A DNA stretch of 59,901 bases from Canibacter zhuwentaonis (lineage in GTDB: Bacteria > Actinomycetota > Actinomycetes > Actinomycetales > Microbacteriaceae). This document shows positions 40,919-50,752 of the stretch, in pieces. Where the stretch lies: assembly GCF_018531145.1 (NCBI RefSeq), contig NZ_JAHDSZ010000012.1, positions 1-59,901 of the forward strand, given 5' to 3'. Position 1 is the first letter of the stretch, and each line of letters starts with the position of its first letter. The position numbers and the translations under genes are program-made. The notes under the pieces were generated by a model, which saw nothing but the letters and a program-made list of their open reading frames with translations, did no database searches and was not told the origin of the DNA.

Positions 40919-42190
40919 TTATTTTGCAGCCGTCGGGGTAAGCACGCGCAGCCCGCCCATGAACGGTCGCAGCGCTTCTGGCACCGTCACACTGCCGTCA
41001 GCCTGCTGGTGCGTCTCGAGAATCGCGGTGAGCCAGCGCGTGGTTGCAAGCGTCCCGTTAACAGTTGCCGCAACACTGGTTTTGCCGTTCTCGTTGCGGA
41101 ATCGCGTGCCCAGCCGCCGCGCCTGATAGCTTGTGCAGTTGCTAGTGCTGGTCAGCTCACGATAAGTGTTTTGCGTTGGAATCCACGCTTCAATGTCAAA
41201 CTTGCGCGCCGCGCTAGAACCCAGATCGCCAGCCGCAACGTCAACAACCCGATAGCTCAGCCCTAGCTCCTGCAACATCTGCTCCTGCATCTGCACGAGC
41301 TGCTCGTGCTCGACGGCGGCGTTTTCAGGGGTTGCGTACACGAACATTTCAAGCTTGTTAAACTGATGCACCCGAATAATACCTCGGGTGTCTTTGCCGT
41401 GAGATCCCGCCTCAGAACGGTAGCAGGTGGACCATCCGGCATAGCGGATACTGCCACCCTGCAGGTCAATTATTTCGTCGGCGTGAAACCCAGCGAGAGC
41501 AACCTCGCTCGTGCCAGTGAGGTACATATCCTGCTGCTGCAGGTGATAAACCTCGGCGGCGTGCTCGCCCAGAAAACCCGTGCCGTGCATAATTTCCGGC
41601 TTCACAAGAGTCGGGGTGATAACCGGGATAAAACCCGCGGCAAGCGCTTTTTGCAGCCCCAGGTTCATAATCGCAAGCTCGAGCAAGGCACCTACACCGC
41701 GCAAAAAGTAAAACCGCGCGCCAGAAACCTTAGCCCCGCGCTGCATATCTATTGCGCCGAGCATTTCGCCCAGCTCTAAATGGTCGCGGATCTCAAAATT
41801 AAACTGCGGTTTTTCGCCGTGTGTGCGCAGAGTCACAAAATTACTTTCATCGCCAGCCGGCACGTCTGCAAGCACAACATTTTCGATCCGCTCTGCCGCC
41901 TGCGCCGCCCGCTGCTGCGCCTGCGCCGCCCGCTGCTGCGCGCCTTTCACCTGCTGCGCGAGTTCTTTTACCTGCGCGATCAGCTCGGCTCGCACGGCGG
42001 GATCGGCCGCCTTAACTTTTGCATTAAACAGGTTCTGATTGGCGCGCAGGCTCTCGTATTCTGCCTGCGCCTGCCGCCACTGAGCATCCGCGGTAATTGC
42101 ATCTTCAACAATTTGCGGATCGTTACCGCGGGCGCGCTGCGAAGCTCTTAAAATCTCAGGGTCGTGGCGCAACAGGGATAAATCAATCAT
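40919..42190 (-). CDS. serS: Seryl-tRNA synthetase
   Basis: Class II synthetase charging tRNA-Ser. 423 residues with an N-terminal coiled-coil arm (about 30-110, rich in [15 protein letters not shown]) that grips the long variable arm of tRNA-Ser. Motif 2 is [15 protein letters not shown]-like (read [10 protein letters not shown]) and motif 3 is [18 protein letters not shown] 42190 has TAAACT 6 nt upstream and no ribosome site, so leaderless. The arm contains a short exact repeat in DNA (two copies of GCGCCGCCCGCTGCTGC near 41900-41940). Confidence 0.97.
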   Translation of the reverse strand: MIDLSLLRHDPEILRASQRARGNDPQIVEDAITADAQWRQAQAEYESLRANQNLFNAKVKAADPAVRAELIAQVKELAQQVKGAQQRAAQAQQRAAQAAERIENVVLADVPAGDESNFVTLRTHGEKPQFNFEIRDHLELGEMLGAIDMQRGAKVSGARFYFLRGVGALLELAIMNLGLQKALAAGFIPVITPTLVKPEIMHGTGFLGEHAAEVYHLQQQDMYLTGTSEVALAGFHADEIIDLQGGSIRYAGWSTCYRSEAGSHGKDTRGIIRVHQFNKLEMFVYATPENAAVEHEQLVQMQEQMLQELGLSYRVVDVAAGDLGSSAARKFDIEAWIPTQNTYRELTSTSNCTSYQARRLGTRFRNENGKTSVAATVNGTLATTRWLTAILETHQQADGSVTVPEALRPFMGGLRVLTPTAAK

Positions 42191-42196
42191 GCTACG

Positions 42197-42202
42197 AGTT
42201 TA
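42197..42202 (-). promoter_or_regulatory. -10 hexamer TAAACT, leaderless serS start
   Basis: Minus-strand TAAACT ends 6 nt before the serS ATG. Confidence 0.5.
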
Positions 42203-42222
42203 GCGGCAAATGCTATGTATAG

Positions 42223-42281
42223 GCTCAGGAAGAGACGGGTTGCGGCGGTGCGTGCGCGAATCTGCGACACCGCTCCTGAGC
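42223..42281 (-). terminator. Branched inverted repeat between pheA and serS
   Basis: An 8-bp outer stem GCTCAGGA / TCCTGAGC (42223-42230, 42274-42281) is followed directly on the right arm by a 6-bp inner stem pairing GCGGTG with CACCGC. It lies downstream of pheA on the minus strand with no T run, so it may be a Rho-type or weak terminator. It cannot be a serS leader if serS starts at its own ATG. No gene is visible in 42203-42375. Confidence 0.35.
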
Positions 42282-42375
42282 ACGCACAACACGCCTGCGG
42301 GCGGCGACCATATAGCGCGCCTCGATGCTACAGCTCCCAGCGGGCGCAGTTAAATGCAGAGTGCTCCGCACTCGC

Positions 42376-43350
42376 CTACAAAAGCCCCTCGACCCAGGCG
42401 CTTGCCTCGCAGAAAGCACTGTCGCTGTATTTCGGATCTGATTTCACGCGCATATTATCCGCTCGCGGATAAGACCCGAGAAAAACCACTTCGGGGCTGT
42501 GCATTTTAAGTCCGATTAGCGCGTGACGCACCCGCTCTTCACGAATGTGCCCCTCCGTGTCAATAAAAAACCTGTAATTGCCCATCTGCTCGCCCGTGGG
42601 TCGCGACGCGATCTGCGTCAAATTAACCCCCCGCGCCGCAAACTGCTCGAGCAGAGTCAGCAACGAGCCAGAGCGATCCTCCGGCAGGGTCACAATCAAA
42701 GAGGTTTTATCACGCCCGGTAATTGCCCCCACTGGCTGTTTGCGCCCAACCAGGCAAAATCGCGTTTGCGCGTCAGGATTACTGCCCACATTATTATTGT
42801 GCACACGCACTTCAAAGCGGGAAGTGATATTGGGGGGCGCAATTGCCGCGTCTATCTGCGCGCTGCTGGCAAGCAGATCCGCCGCCGCCTGCGCGTTGCT
42901 GGTTGCGGGAATAAGCCTGTGACCGGGCAAATTGCTCTCGAGCCAGGCACGGCACTGCGCATAAGCCACCGGATGCGCCGCAACCGTTTGCACCCGAGAC
43001 AGCTCGGCGCCGGGGCGCGTCACCAGCGCAAACCGTACCGGAACAAGATACTCGCCCAGAATCTGCAGCCCGGAAATCTGCGCCAGTGCGTCCTGCGCGG
43101 CAGAAACTCCGCCGTCAATCGAGTTTTCGATCGCGATCATGGCCGCATCGCTAATGTGCTCGCTCACGTTCAACAGGGCGCGCGTCACATTTGCCACGGG
43201 CAACCACTCCTGCCCCTGCGCCGCGGGCACCTGCCCTAGTGCAGCCTCGGTAAAAGTACCTGCCGGGCCGAGATAGCTGTAGCTGCGCAATTCGCTCACG
43301 CCGCGCCGGCTCTCGCTAACATCACGCCCGCTCCCATCACACCCGCTCAC
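42376..43350 (-). CDS. pheA: Prephenate dehydratase
   Basis: Makes phenylpyruvate from prephenate for phenylalanine. 324 residues: catalytic domain (YLGPAGTFTEAAL, AIENSIDGGVSAAQDAL, and SNAQAAADL) followed by an ACT domain (SLIVTLPEDRSGSLLTLLEQFAARGVNLTQIASRP) for feedback control by phenylalanine. The GTG start 43350 forms a GTGA overlap with the pgm stop. A second GTG 16 codons later, just before ELRSYSYLG, is a possible shorter start, since the Ser/Gly-rich N-terminus is poorly conserved. Confidence 0.94.
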   Translation of the reverse strand: MSGCDGSGRDVSESRRGVSELRSYSYLGPAGTFTEAALGQVPAAQGQEWLPVANVTRALLNVSEHISDAAMIAIENSIDGGVSAAQDALAQISGLQILGEYLVPVRFALVTRPGAELSRVQTVAAHPVAYAQCRAWLESNLPGHRLIPATSNAQAAADLLASSAQIDAAIAPPNITSRFEVRVHNNNVGSNPDAQTRFCLVGRKQPVGAITGRDKTSLIVTLPEDRSGSLLTLLEQFAARGVNLTQIASRPTGEQMGNYRFFIDTEGHIREERVRHALIGLKMHSPEVVFLGSYPRADNMRVKSDPKYSDSAFCEASAWVEGLL

Positions 43351-45017
43351 GCCGCGCCCGCCGCAGCATTCTGCGCAATCTGCGCCGCCGCTTCTTGCAC
43401 GCGCCGCAAATGCTCGTCACCCAAAAACGACTCGGCATAAACCTTCATAACCGCTTCGGTTCCGGAGGGGCGGATCGCCGCCCAGGCGTGCTCTGTGCGA
43501 ATCACAACGCCCCCGATGCCCACACCATTACCGGGAGCGGCAGTAAGCACCTCAACAATCGCATCACCGGCAAGCTCTCTTGCCCCGATATTTGCAGCAG
43601 ACAGGTTTCTAAGCACCGCTTTTTGGGTAGCGGTGACCGGCATATCCACCCTGCCATACGCCGACTCGCCATAGCGCGCCACCAGCTCAGCATAGTACTG
43701 GCTCGGGCTCAGACCCGTTACCGCGTATATTTCCGCCGCGAGCAGGCACAACGCGATGCCGTCTTTATCGGTGCTCCAGACCTCGCCATCGCGTGCTAAC
43801 AGGGTTGCTCCCGCGCTCTCCTCGCCCGCAAACACTATTTGCCGCGCTGCAAGACCGTCGGCAAACCACTTAAAGCCCACAGGAACCTCATACAGCGTCG
43901 CCTCGTGTGCGACCACGATTTTATCAATAATCGCAGATGAAACAATAGTTTTGCCAATTGTCGCGGGTCGCTGCCAGGCTTCGCGATGAGTTAGTAAATA
44001 ATCAATACAAACGGCCAAAAAATGGTTCGGACTTAACAGCCCAGCATCGGCGGTCACAATTCCATGCCTGTCAGCATCCGCATCATTGGCAAGTATTAGC
44101 GGATAATCCAGCCCCGCTTCTGTAACGGTGCGCATTGCCATTGGCGACGACGGATCCATCCTGATTTTGCCGTCCCAGTCGAGGCTCATAAACGACCAGG
44201 TTTTGTCGATGCCCGACCCTAACAGTGTTAAATCAAGATCGTACGCTTTTTTAATTGCCACCCAGTAGGCTTCCGCCGCACCCCCCAGCGGATGAGCAGC
44301 AAACCTGAGCTTGCTGTCTTTGATTGCACGCATATCAACAACCTGCGCCAAATCTTGCACATAGTCACCGAGGAAATCATACGCAACAACCGTGCCGCGC
44401 GACACCCGGTTTTGCTCCGGTTTAGCCAACCACTCCTGCGCACCACCCGCCGCGCTAATCTCGCGCAAAAACTCGTTAGCGAGTCGCTCAATTTCAGCCG
44501 TTTCCGCTGTTCCCGCAGGACCTCCGTGCGGCAGATTGTATTTAATGCCACCATCCTGCGGCGGGTTATGGCTCGGTGTTAATAAAACACCGTCGGCCAG
44601 GTTCGCCGCATTTTCCGCCGCACCACCGACAAGCCCGCGATTGTGCTTAATAATCGCGCGGCTTAAAACCGGCGTTGGCACGTACTCGCCCGGCGCAGCA
44701 CCGCGCACAGCAACCCCCAGTCGAGTGAACATCTCGAGCGCGCCCGGCAGCGCATACTCTGACAGCGGATGCGGATCCGCCCCTAAAAACAGCGGGCCGG
44801 TAATCCCGCAGTCCGCGCGATACTGCGCAATAGCAGCGCAAACCGCGAGTGTGTGCGCCTCGTTAAAACTGCCATTAAACGCGGTGCCGCGGTGCCCCGC
44901 AGTGCCAAAAGCGACGCGCTGTGATGCATCCTCAGGATCTGGGGTGATTGCGTAGTATGCGTGCCGCAGTTGTGCAAGATCCAACAGGGGCGCGTCCGCT
45001 GTTTTATTTTGGCTCAT
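43347..45017 (-). CDS. pgm: Alpha-D-glucose phosphoglucomutase
   Basis: Interconverts glucose-1-phosphate and glucose-6-phosphate and feeds UDP-glucose and glycogen synthesis, so indirectly galE. 556 residues from ATG 45017. It shows FGTAGHRGTAFNGSFNE, the phosphoserine loop LTPSHNPPQDGGIKYN, metal site NDADADRHGIV, sugar loop FAGEESAGATLL and phosphate-binding IRPSGTEAVMKVY. TATATAAT lies directly upstream of the ATG; its exact role is unclear. 4-nt overlap with pheA. Confidence 0.96.
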   Translation of the reverse strand: MSQNKTADAPLLDLAQLRHAYYAITPDPEDASQRVAFGTAGHRGTAFNGSFNEAHTLAVCAAIAQYRADCGITGPLFLGADPHPLSEYALPGALEMFTRLGVAVRGAAPGEYVPTPVLSRAIIKHNRGLVGGAAENAANLADGVLLTPSHNPPQDGGIKYNLPHGGPAGTAETAEIERLANEFLREISAAGGAQEWLAKPEQNRVSRGTVVAYDFLGDYVQDLAQVVDMRAIKDSKLRFAAHPLGGAAEAYWVAIKKAYDLDLTLLGSGIDKTWSFMSLDWDGKIRMDPSSPMAMRTVTEAGLDYPLILANDADADRHGIVTADAGLLSPNHFLAVCIDYLLTHREAWQRPATIGKTIVSSAIIDKIVVAHEATLYEVPVGFKWFADGLAARQIVFAGEESAGATLLARDGEVWSTDKDGIALCLLAAEIYAVTGLSPSQYYAELVARYGESAYGRVDMPVTATQKAVLRNLSAANIGARELAGDAIVEVLTAAPGNGVGIGGVVIRTEHAWAAIRPSGTEAVMKVYAESFLGDEHLRRVQEAAAQIAQNAAAGAA

Positions 45018-45130
45018 ATTATATAGTTTGGCACGCAAGTTATAATAAAAGTTGGGTAAACCGTAACCACAGGCGCAAAAAATGTTTTACGCTGGCGAAA
45101 ACGATCGAAATAATCCACCTAGGAGTAAAA

Positions 45131-45931
45131 ATGGCTGAAAAAAATAATTCAAAAAACAGCGCGCGTGATCGTGTTAAATGCTGGCTAACAGATATGGACG
45201 GCGTGCTTGTGCACGAGCAAAAACCGATCCCGGGAGCTGCCGAGCTGCTAGATCACTGGCGCAAAAACGGGCAGGAATACCTGGTGCTCACCAATAATTC
45301 TATTTTTACGGCACGCGATCTCAGCGCGCGGCTCGCAGCCAGCGGCATTGCCGTGCCAGAAGACCGCATCTGGACCAGCGCGCTAGCAACCGCCACATTT
45401 TTGAAGGCACAAGCACCCGGCGGCACAGCATTCGTGCTGGGGGAGGCGGGGTTGCTAACAGCGCTGCACGAGGCCGGGTTTGTGATGACAGAATCGAACC
45501 CCGATTTTGTTGTTGTTGGTGAAACGCGCAACTACAGTTTTGACGCGATGACCAAGGCGATCCGTTTCATTAACGCGGGTGCGCGGTTTATTTCAACCAA
45601 CCCCGACGCAACCGGACCCAGCGCTGACGGGCCGCTGCCAGCAACCGGCGCAATTAACGCGCTCATCACAAAGGCGAGCGGGCGCGTGCCTTACATTGTG
45701 GGCAAGCCAAACCCGATGATGTTCCGCTCTGCGCTCAACAAAATCGGCGCGCACTCAGAGAACACCGCGATGATCGGCGACCGCATGGACACCGATATTG
45801 TTGCGGGAATGGAAGCCGGGCTGCACACAATTCTCGTTAAAACGGGCATTGCGGATGAGCGCGAGATTCTGAAATACCCCTTCCGTCCCAATGAGGTTCT
45901 GGGATCGGTGGCGGATCTGCTACCGCGCTAG
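45131..45931 (+). CDS. HAD-IIA family sugar phosphatase (NagD-like)
   Basis: 266 residues. Motif I WLTDMDGVLVHEQ, motif II LTNNSIFTARDL, cap type IIA, motif III Lys in VGKPNPMMF, and motif IV IGDRMDTDIVAGMEAG. Family members dephosphorylate nucleotides or sugar phosphates. ATG 45131 is set by AGGAG at 45121; the frame extends upstream but through the pgm promoter region. It is divergent from pgm and convergent with truA. Confidence 0.93.
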   Translation: MAEKNNSKNSARDRVKCWLTDMDGVLVHEQKPIPGAAELLDHWRKNGQEYLVLTNNSIFTARDLSARLAASGIAVPEDRIWTSALATATFLKAQAPGGTAFVLGEAGLLTALHEAGFVMTESNPDFVVVGETRNYSFDAMTKAIRFINAGARFISTNPDATGPSADGPLPATGAINALITKASGRVPYIVGKPNPMMFRSALNKIGAHSENTAMIGDRMDTDIVAGMEAGLHTILVKTGIADEREILKYPFRPNEVLGSVADLLPR

Positions 45932-45995
45932 TTAACGCACTGCGGTATTAAGCACCGCGCTGCGGCGCGCCGCGCGAATTGAATCGCCGCGCGAG

Positions 45996-46850
45996 TTAGG
46001 TCGCCGCAGCATTGCGCACCGCCCGAGTTTGCAAAGCTCGCGCCGCCAGCTCTGACTCTGGCGGATACCCGATCTCCTCAAGGCTCAGCCCGTGCGCAGG
46101 CATCACAGTAAACCTGCTGGTGCGCTGCGCGCGCTCCTGCAATTCTTGCAGCTGCGGCAGTGTAATCCGCCCGCTTGCAACCGCAATCACACCGCCCACA
46201 AGCGCGCGCGCCATCGAGTGGCAGAAAGCGTCCGCCTGTATTCGCGCCGCGCGCACACCCGGCGCAACCTCGCGCCACTCAAAATACGTTAGCGTGCGCA
46301 CGCTCGTTGCGCCCTCTCGCGCCTTGCAAAACGCCGCAAAATCGCGCAGCCCGAGCAGGCTTTGGCTCGCTTCTTGCAGCAGCTGCCAGTCAGGCTCACC
46401 AGGCAGAGTTACGGTGTGCCGGGCAGCGAGCGGATCGTACGCCCAGGCCGCGCAGATCCGGTACTCGTAGAGCCGCCAGAGCGCTCCGAAACGAGCGTCA
46501 AATTCCGGCACAGTGACCGCAATATCGCGAATAACAACATCGTTCGCGTTAAACCGCTTCAAAACCCCGTTAATTCGCCCCGCCCGGTCAAACCCCGTAA
46601 CAGCGCCTTTTTTTAACAGCGTGGCGAGCTCATCCGCCGCAATATCAAAGTGCGCAACCTGCCTGCGGGCGTGCACGCCCGCGTCTGTGCGCCCCGCAAC
46701 GGTCAGCTGTACAGGGTTATCGCTGCCACGGCGCAGAACAGTGTTGAGCGCGCGCTCAACCTCGCCCTGCACCGTGCGCAGCCCGGGTTGCGCAGCCCAA
46801 CCGTGAAAATCAGTGCCCTCGTAACTGAGCACCATTTTTAAGCGGAGCAT
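45996..46850 (-). CDS. truA: tRNA pseudouridine(38-40) synthase TruA
   Basis: 284 residues. The N-terminal SYEGTDFHGWAAQPG and the catalytic Asp in AGRTDAGVHARRQ are diagnostic. FCHSMARALVGGVI comes later. Usually truA follows the ribosomal rplQ; here it follows the TSUP transporter by 5 bp, so ribosomal linkage is lost. ATG 46850. Confidence 0.96.
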   Translation of the reverse strand: MLRLKMVLSYEGTDFHGWAAQPGLRTVQGEVERALNTVLRRGSDNPVQLTVAGRTDAGVHARRQVAHFDIAADELATLLKKGAVTGFDRAGRINGVLKRFNANDVVIRDIAVTVPEFDARFGALWRLYEYRICAAWAYDPLAARHTVTLPGEPDWQLLQEASQSLLGLRDFAAFCKAREGATSVRTLTYFEWREVAPGVRAARIQADAFCHSMARALVGGVIAVASGRITLPQLQELQERAQRTSRFTVMPAHGLSLEEIGYPPESELAARALQTRAVRNAAAT

Positions 46851-46855
46851 GCGCG

Positions 46856-47674
46856 CTACGCCGTTTTTTTACCGTGCCGCAGAATACGCAAAACATACTG
46901 CACCGCGATAAATCCCAAAAATACAGAAAATAAAATATTGCTCCACAAGGGCGTTAAAAACACCGCCAGTTGCACACTAAACGGACTCACAAAAGCCGCC
47001 GCAACCCCGATTATCAGTGGGATTTTTAGCTCGATTGTTTTTTGCTTAACGTTTTTGTACGACGCGCTAACAGCGCCAACAATTACCATTACCATAGAGG
47101 TGCCCTTAGCGATTAAATCGCTGGCACCAAATCCCGCGATCAGCACGGGAATTGCAACAATACCACCGCCAATTCCCAGCAGCGCAACCCCGATGCCCGG
47201 AATAATTCCAAATAAAATCAGCAGAACAAAAACGAGCGGGTTCATTTCGATTGTGTCCTGCCGGGCCGGAACAACCGTCCAGAGCGTGCCAATAGCGAAA
47301 ATTAAAAACACCAAAAAACATATTTCGAGCGCGCGCAAACTCAGCCGGTGCAAAAATGCTGCGCCTATCCGCGAGCCAACAAAAACCCCACCGGCTAACG
47401 CCAACCCGGCGAGCCAGTCAACCCCGCCGTGCAGGGCGTAGCTAATAATGCTTACAAGCGCTGTTGGCAGCAGCGCAAAAGACGAGTTCGCCGCGGCAAG
47501 CCGCTGATTAAACCCGCACAAAAACACTAGCGCCGGCACGATAATTACACCGCCGCCGAGCCCAAACAGACCGCCAAAAAACCCCGCGATCGCGCCAATT
47601 AAAATTAGCCTGGGCAGTGTTACTGCCGGCGTTATAGCACCATTTTGGGGTGCGGATGCAGCTTCTTGAACCAT
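46856..47674 (-). CDS. TSUP-family anion exporter (TauE/SafE)
   Basis: 272 residues in eight or so helices with two related halves, each beginning with a glycine-rich re-entrant motif (FGGLFGLGGGVIIVP and GIGVALLGIGGGIVAIPVL), the hallmark of TauE/SafE sulfite or organosulfonate transporters. Substrate not predictable. ATG 47674 behind GGAAGG. It lies between pyrE and truA on one strand with short gaps, so likely co-transcribed. Confidence 0.93.
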   Translation of the reverse strand: MVQEAASAPQNGAITPAVTLPRLILIGAIAGFFGGLFGLGGGVIIVPALVFLCGFNQRLAAANSSFALLPTALVSIISYALHGGVDWLAGLALAGGVFVGSRIGAAFLHRLSLRALEICFLVFLIFAIGTLWTVVPARQDTIEMNPLVFVLLILFGIIPGIGVALLGIGGGIVAIPVLIAGFGASDLIAKGTSMVMVIVGAVSASYKNVKQKTIELKIPLIIGVAAAFVSPFSVQLAVFLTPLWSNILFSVFLGFIAVQYVLRILRHGKKTA

Positions 47675-47701
47675 TTTTACAACCTTCCTAAACAACCGAA
47701 A

Positions 47702-48253
47702 CTACTGCGGGTCCAGCCCCAGATCTGCCAGGTCAATCGCGTAGCGGTACTCGTACCCGGCAGTTTCTATACGAGCTTTGGCCGGGGCATTGCGATCCAC
47801 AACAACAGCTACCGCAACAACCTGCGCGCCCAGCTTTTCAAGAGCCGCAATCGCTTTTAACGGCGAACCACCCGTTGTCGAGGTGTCCTCAACAACAACA
47901 ACTCGCTTGCCCGCCACATCGGGACCTTCAACCTGCCTGCCCCTGCCGTGATTTTTAGGCTCTTTGCGCACAACAAAAGAGTTCAGATTCTCACCGCGTT
48001 TTACGCTCTCGTGCATAATCGCGCTGGCAACGGGATCGGCACCCATGGTTAGCCCGCCAACTGCAACAACCCCGTCAATATCGGCGATCAAATCACACAT
48101 AACCTCGCCAATTAGCGGCGCGGCACGATGGTCAAGGCTGAGCTTGCGCAGGTCTATGTAGTAGCTTGCTTTTTTGCCGCTGGTGAGCGTGAAATCCCCG
48201 TGAAAAACGGCCTCGCTTTTAATCAGCTCAATAAGTTTTGTTTTTGCGCTCAT
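47702..48253 (-). CDS. pyrE: Orotate phosphoribosyltransferase
   Basis: Joins orotate to PRPP in pyrimidine synthesis. 183 residues with FTLTSGKKASYYIDLR, GLTMGADPVASA and the PRPP loop VVVVEDTSTTGGSPL. ATG 48253 behind GGGAG. An AT-rich region upstream (TATAAAATATAAAT) may hold its promoter. Continues into the TSUP gene. Confidence 0.96.
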   Translation of the reverse strand: MSAKTKLIELIKSEAVFHGDFTLTSGKKASYYIDLRKLSLDHRAAPLIGEVMCDLIADIDGVVAVGGLTMGADPVASAIMHESVKRGENLNSFVVRKEPKNHGRGRQVEGPDVAGKRVVVVEDTSTTGGSPLKAIAALEKLGAQVVAVAVVVDRNAPAKARIETAGYEYRYAIDLADLGLDPQ

Positions 48254-48285
48254 AAATTATCTCCCTTATTTATATTTTATAAAAA

Positions 48286-49686
48286 CTAGCTTCTACCCGC
48301 GCGGCTGATCTGCACCATCTGCCCGCGCGGCACTATTTTAATCCGCTCCCGCTGGTTTTTCATGCCCAGCTCCTGCTCGGCAGCATCAAGCCGATGCCAT
48401 CCCTCAATATCGGTGTACTCAACACCGCGCTCCCGCAGTAGCGACGTAATTTGTGGCGGATCGCCGGCATCCGCCGTGTGATGCCAGAGTTTGCCCCGCT
48501 GCCAGTCTACCACCAGGCACTCCAGGGTTTCGCGCGCGTCAGATTTTGTTGCGCCAATAAGCCCCACCGGACCTCGCTTGATCCAGCCGGTTGCGTATAC
48601 CCCCGGCATAATTTCACCCGTGTTGCTCTGCACTCTGCCCGCAGTGTTTGGAATCACCCCGCGCGCGCTGTCAAACGGCACACCCGCCACGGCGGAACCG
48701 AAATACCCAACAGCTCGGTAAAGCGCCTGCACAGGAACTGTTTCAAAAACATCGGTGTCAATAACCCCGCCGCTGCCATCGGGTTTTGTGCGCTGTATTT
48801 TCAAAGCGCAAACCCTGCCCTGCTCGTCTTTTAGCACCGCAACCGGTTTTGCCCAGAAATGGAAAACCAGCTGCCGCGGCGCAGCACTCTCGCGCGCCGC
48901 CTGCTCGGCAAGCCACTTGCTGAAAATACGCGAAATAACGAGTATTTGCTTATTGGTGTTTTTTAAATTTTCGATATGCTCATCAGTTTGCGCAAAATCC
49001 TGCGGATCAAGCACCATATCAACGCCCGCAACCTCGCCCAGTTCGCGCAACTCGAGCGGTGTGAATTTCACCTGCAACGGTCCTTTGCGCCCAAAAATAT
49101 GCAGTGTTTCAATCGGGTTTTGCGCGAACACCTCGCGCACATTATCTGGAATCTCAGTGCTCAGCATATCCGCCACGTGCTTAATGAGAACCCGCGAAAT
49201 ATCGAGCGCAACATTACCGTTACCGATAACGGCAACCGATCGCGCGTCAAGCGGCCAGTAGCGCGGCACGTCAGGGTGCCCGTCAAACCAGCTCACAAAA
49301 GCCGCCGCCCCAAAAGAGTACGCCGCGTCAATGCCGGGGATGTCAAGCGCCGCGTCTTTAACCGCGCCTGTTGCAAAAATAACCGCGTGATAGTGCTCGC
49401 GCAAATCGGCGAGCGTGATGTCCTGTCCGTAACACACATTGCCGAAAAATCGCACCGTGCCAGAGTCAAGCACCTCGCGCAGCGCTTTAATAATCGCTTT
49501 AATCCGCGGATGATCAGGCGCAACACCGTACCTCACAAGCCCGTAGGGGGCTGGTAGCTGCTCGAAAATATCGATCGTAACCGCCGCATCAGTAACGCTC
49601 TTGTGCAAAATATCGGCGGCGTATATACCAGCTGGCCCCGCGCCAATTATAGCAACCTTCAAAACCGGCTGTTGCTGCTCAGACAC
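48286..49686 (-). CDS. fprA: Ferredoxin-NADP+ reductase, FprA type
   Basis: FAD enzyme moving electrons between NADPH and ferredoxin, adrenodoxin-reductase family. 466 residues. FAD site IIGAGPAGIYAADIL, family motif PAPYGLVRYGVAPDHP, NADP site VIGNGNVALDISR, and C-terminal GWIKRGPVGLIGATKSDA. GTG 49686 follows the polyprenyl synthase by 10 bp with AGGGAG. The operon menG-polyprenyl synthase-fprA joins quinone making to electron supply; it could also serve the heme oxygenase at 58326. Confidence 0.95.
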   Translation of the reverse strand: MSEQQQPVLKVAIIGAGPAGIYAADILHKSVTDAAVTIDIFEQLPAPYGLVRYGVAPDHPRIKAIIKALREVLDSGTVRFFGNVCYGQDITLADLREHYHAVIFATGAVKDAALDIPGIDAAYSFGAAAFVSWFDGHPDVPRYWPLDARSVAVIGNGNVALDISRVLIKHVADMLSTEIPDNVREVFAQNPIETLHIFGRKGPLQVKFTPLELRELGEVAGVDMVLDPQDFAQTDEHIENLKNTNKQILVISRIFSKWLAEQAARESAAPRQLVFHFWAKPVAVLKDEQGRVCALKIQRTKPDGSGGVIDTDVFETVPVQALYRAVGYFGSAVAGVPFDSARGVIPNTAGRVQSNTGEIMPGVYATGWIKRGPVGLIGATKSDARETLECLVVDWQRGKLWHHTADAGDPPQITSLLRERGVEYTDIEGWHRLDAAEQELGMKNQRERIKIVPRGQMVQISRAGRS

Positions 49687-49696
49687 CGCTCACTCC

Positions 49697-50752
49697 CTAG
49701 CCAACCCGCTCAACGATTGTTTTCGCGAGTTTTTCAAGGGCGGTTTTAACCCGCCCGGCAGGCAAACTCGCCAGCGCTTGCACCGCGTCACCGGCAACCT
49801 TGTGAGCGCGCATTGCCGTTTGCGCAGTCACCTCGTGGCGATACAGCTCGGTGACTTCCTTATCCATAACGCTCGGGTCAGCTCCTGCGGCAACCGCAGC
49901 AACGCCCGTTTCGATCCGCCGCAATAGATCTGCATCAGCCGCATTTGTGGCGGCAGATTTGCGCAGCAGCAAAAGCGGCAGCGTTGTAACTCCGGCGCGC
50001 AAATCGGTGCCCGCGCGCTTACCCGTGTCTGCCGCTGCGGGCGACAGGTCGATAACATCATCAACAAGCTGAAAAGCAACCCCGATGCCCTCGCCGTAGG
50101 CTGTTAGCGGATCCAAAAACTCGCGCGGCGCACCACTCACCAGCGCACCCATCCGAGCCGCGCACGAAATCAGCGACCCGGTTTTATCGGCGAGCACCTG
50201 CAAATAAAAGCTCAGCTCGTCATCTTCGGTGCCCGGACCCACGGTTTCGTGCAACTGCCCCAGGCAAAGACGCTCAAAAGTTTCTGACTGCAGCAAAATT
50301 GCTTCTGCGCTCATATCCGCAACCAGGCGAGAAGCGCGCGCAAACAGCAGGTCACCGGCCAAAATAGCAACCGAATTGCTCCAGGCAAGGTGCGCGGTTT
50401 GCACCCCGCGCCTTGTGACCGCCTCATCCATCACGTCATCGTGGTAGAGCGACGCTAAATGAGTAATTTCAATGACCTGCGCCACGCGCCGCACCTGTTC
50501 GGTTGGCCCGGAACCAAGCTCGCTCACAAGCAATAGCAGGAGCGGACGGATCCGCTTTCCCCCTGCCGCGGCAAGGTATTTTGCGGCAGCATCCGCTATT
50601 GGTGAGGCAAAGCGGATCTGCGAGAGCAGCCCCGCTTCAACCAGCGCCAGCTCGCGCTCGAGTGCTTTTATATGGCGCTGGTGTGCCACCGACTGGAGCA
50701 GTTTTGCTGGCAGGGCTGAAGTTGCCGTTGTGATGTTTATTTTCTCGCTCAT
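49697..50752 (-). CDS. Long-chain polyprenyl diphosphate synthase (menaquinone side chain)
   Basis: 351 residues of trans-prenyltransferase fold with the first aspartate-rich motif LYHDDVMDEA (DDxxD-like) and the second LVDDVIDLS, plus GGKRIRPLL. Such enzymes make the hepta- to nonaprenyl chain of menaquinone. The ATG overlaps the menG stop (ATGA), which supports that role over undecaprenyl or GGPP synthesis. Chain length cannot be read reliably. Confidence 0.94.
   Translation of the reverse strand: MSEKINITTATSALPAKLLQSVAHQRHIKALERELALVEAGLLSQIRFASPIADAAAKYLAAAGGKRIRPLLLLLVSELGSGPTEQVRRVAQVIEITHLASLYHDDVMDEAVTRRGVQTAHLAWSNSVAILAGDLLFARASRLVADMSAEAILLQSETFERLCLGQLHETVGPGTEDDELSFYLQVLADKTGSLISCAARMGALVSGAPREFLDPLTAYGEGIGVAFQLVDDVIDLSPAAADTGKRAGTDLRAGVTTLPLLLLRKSAATNAADADLLRRIETGVAAVAAGADPSVMDKEVTELYRHEVTAQTAMRAHKVAGDAVQALASLPAGRVKTALEKLAKTIVERVG

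Noticed and set aside
42203-42375. T-box or riboswitch leader upstream of serS
   Set aside because: serS appears leaderless (TAAACT 6 nt before ATG), so upstream structure would not be in its mRNA, and no T-box consensus was seen.
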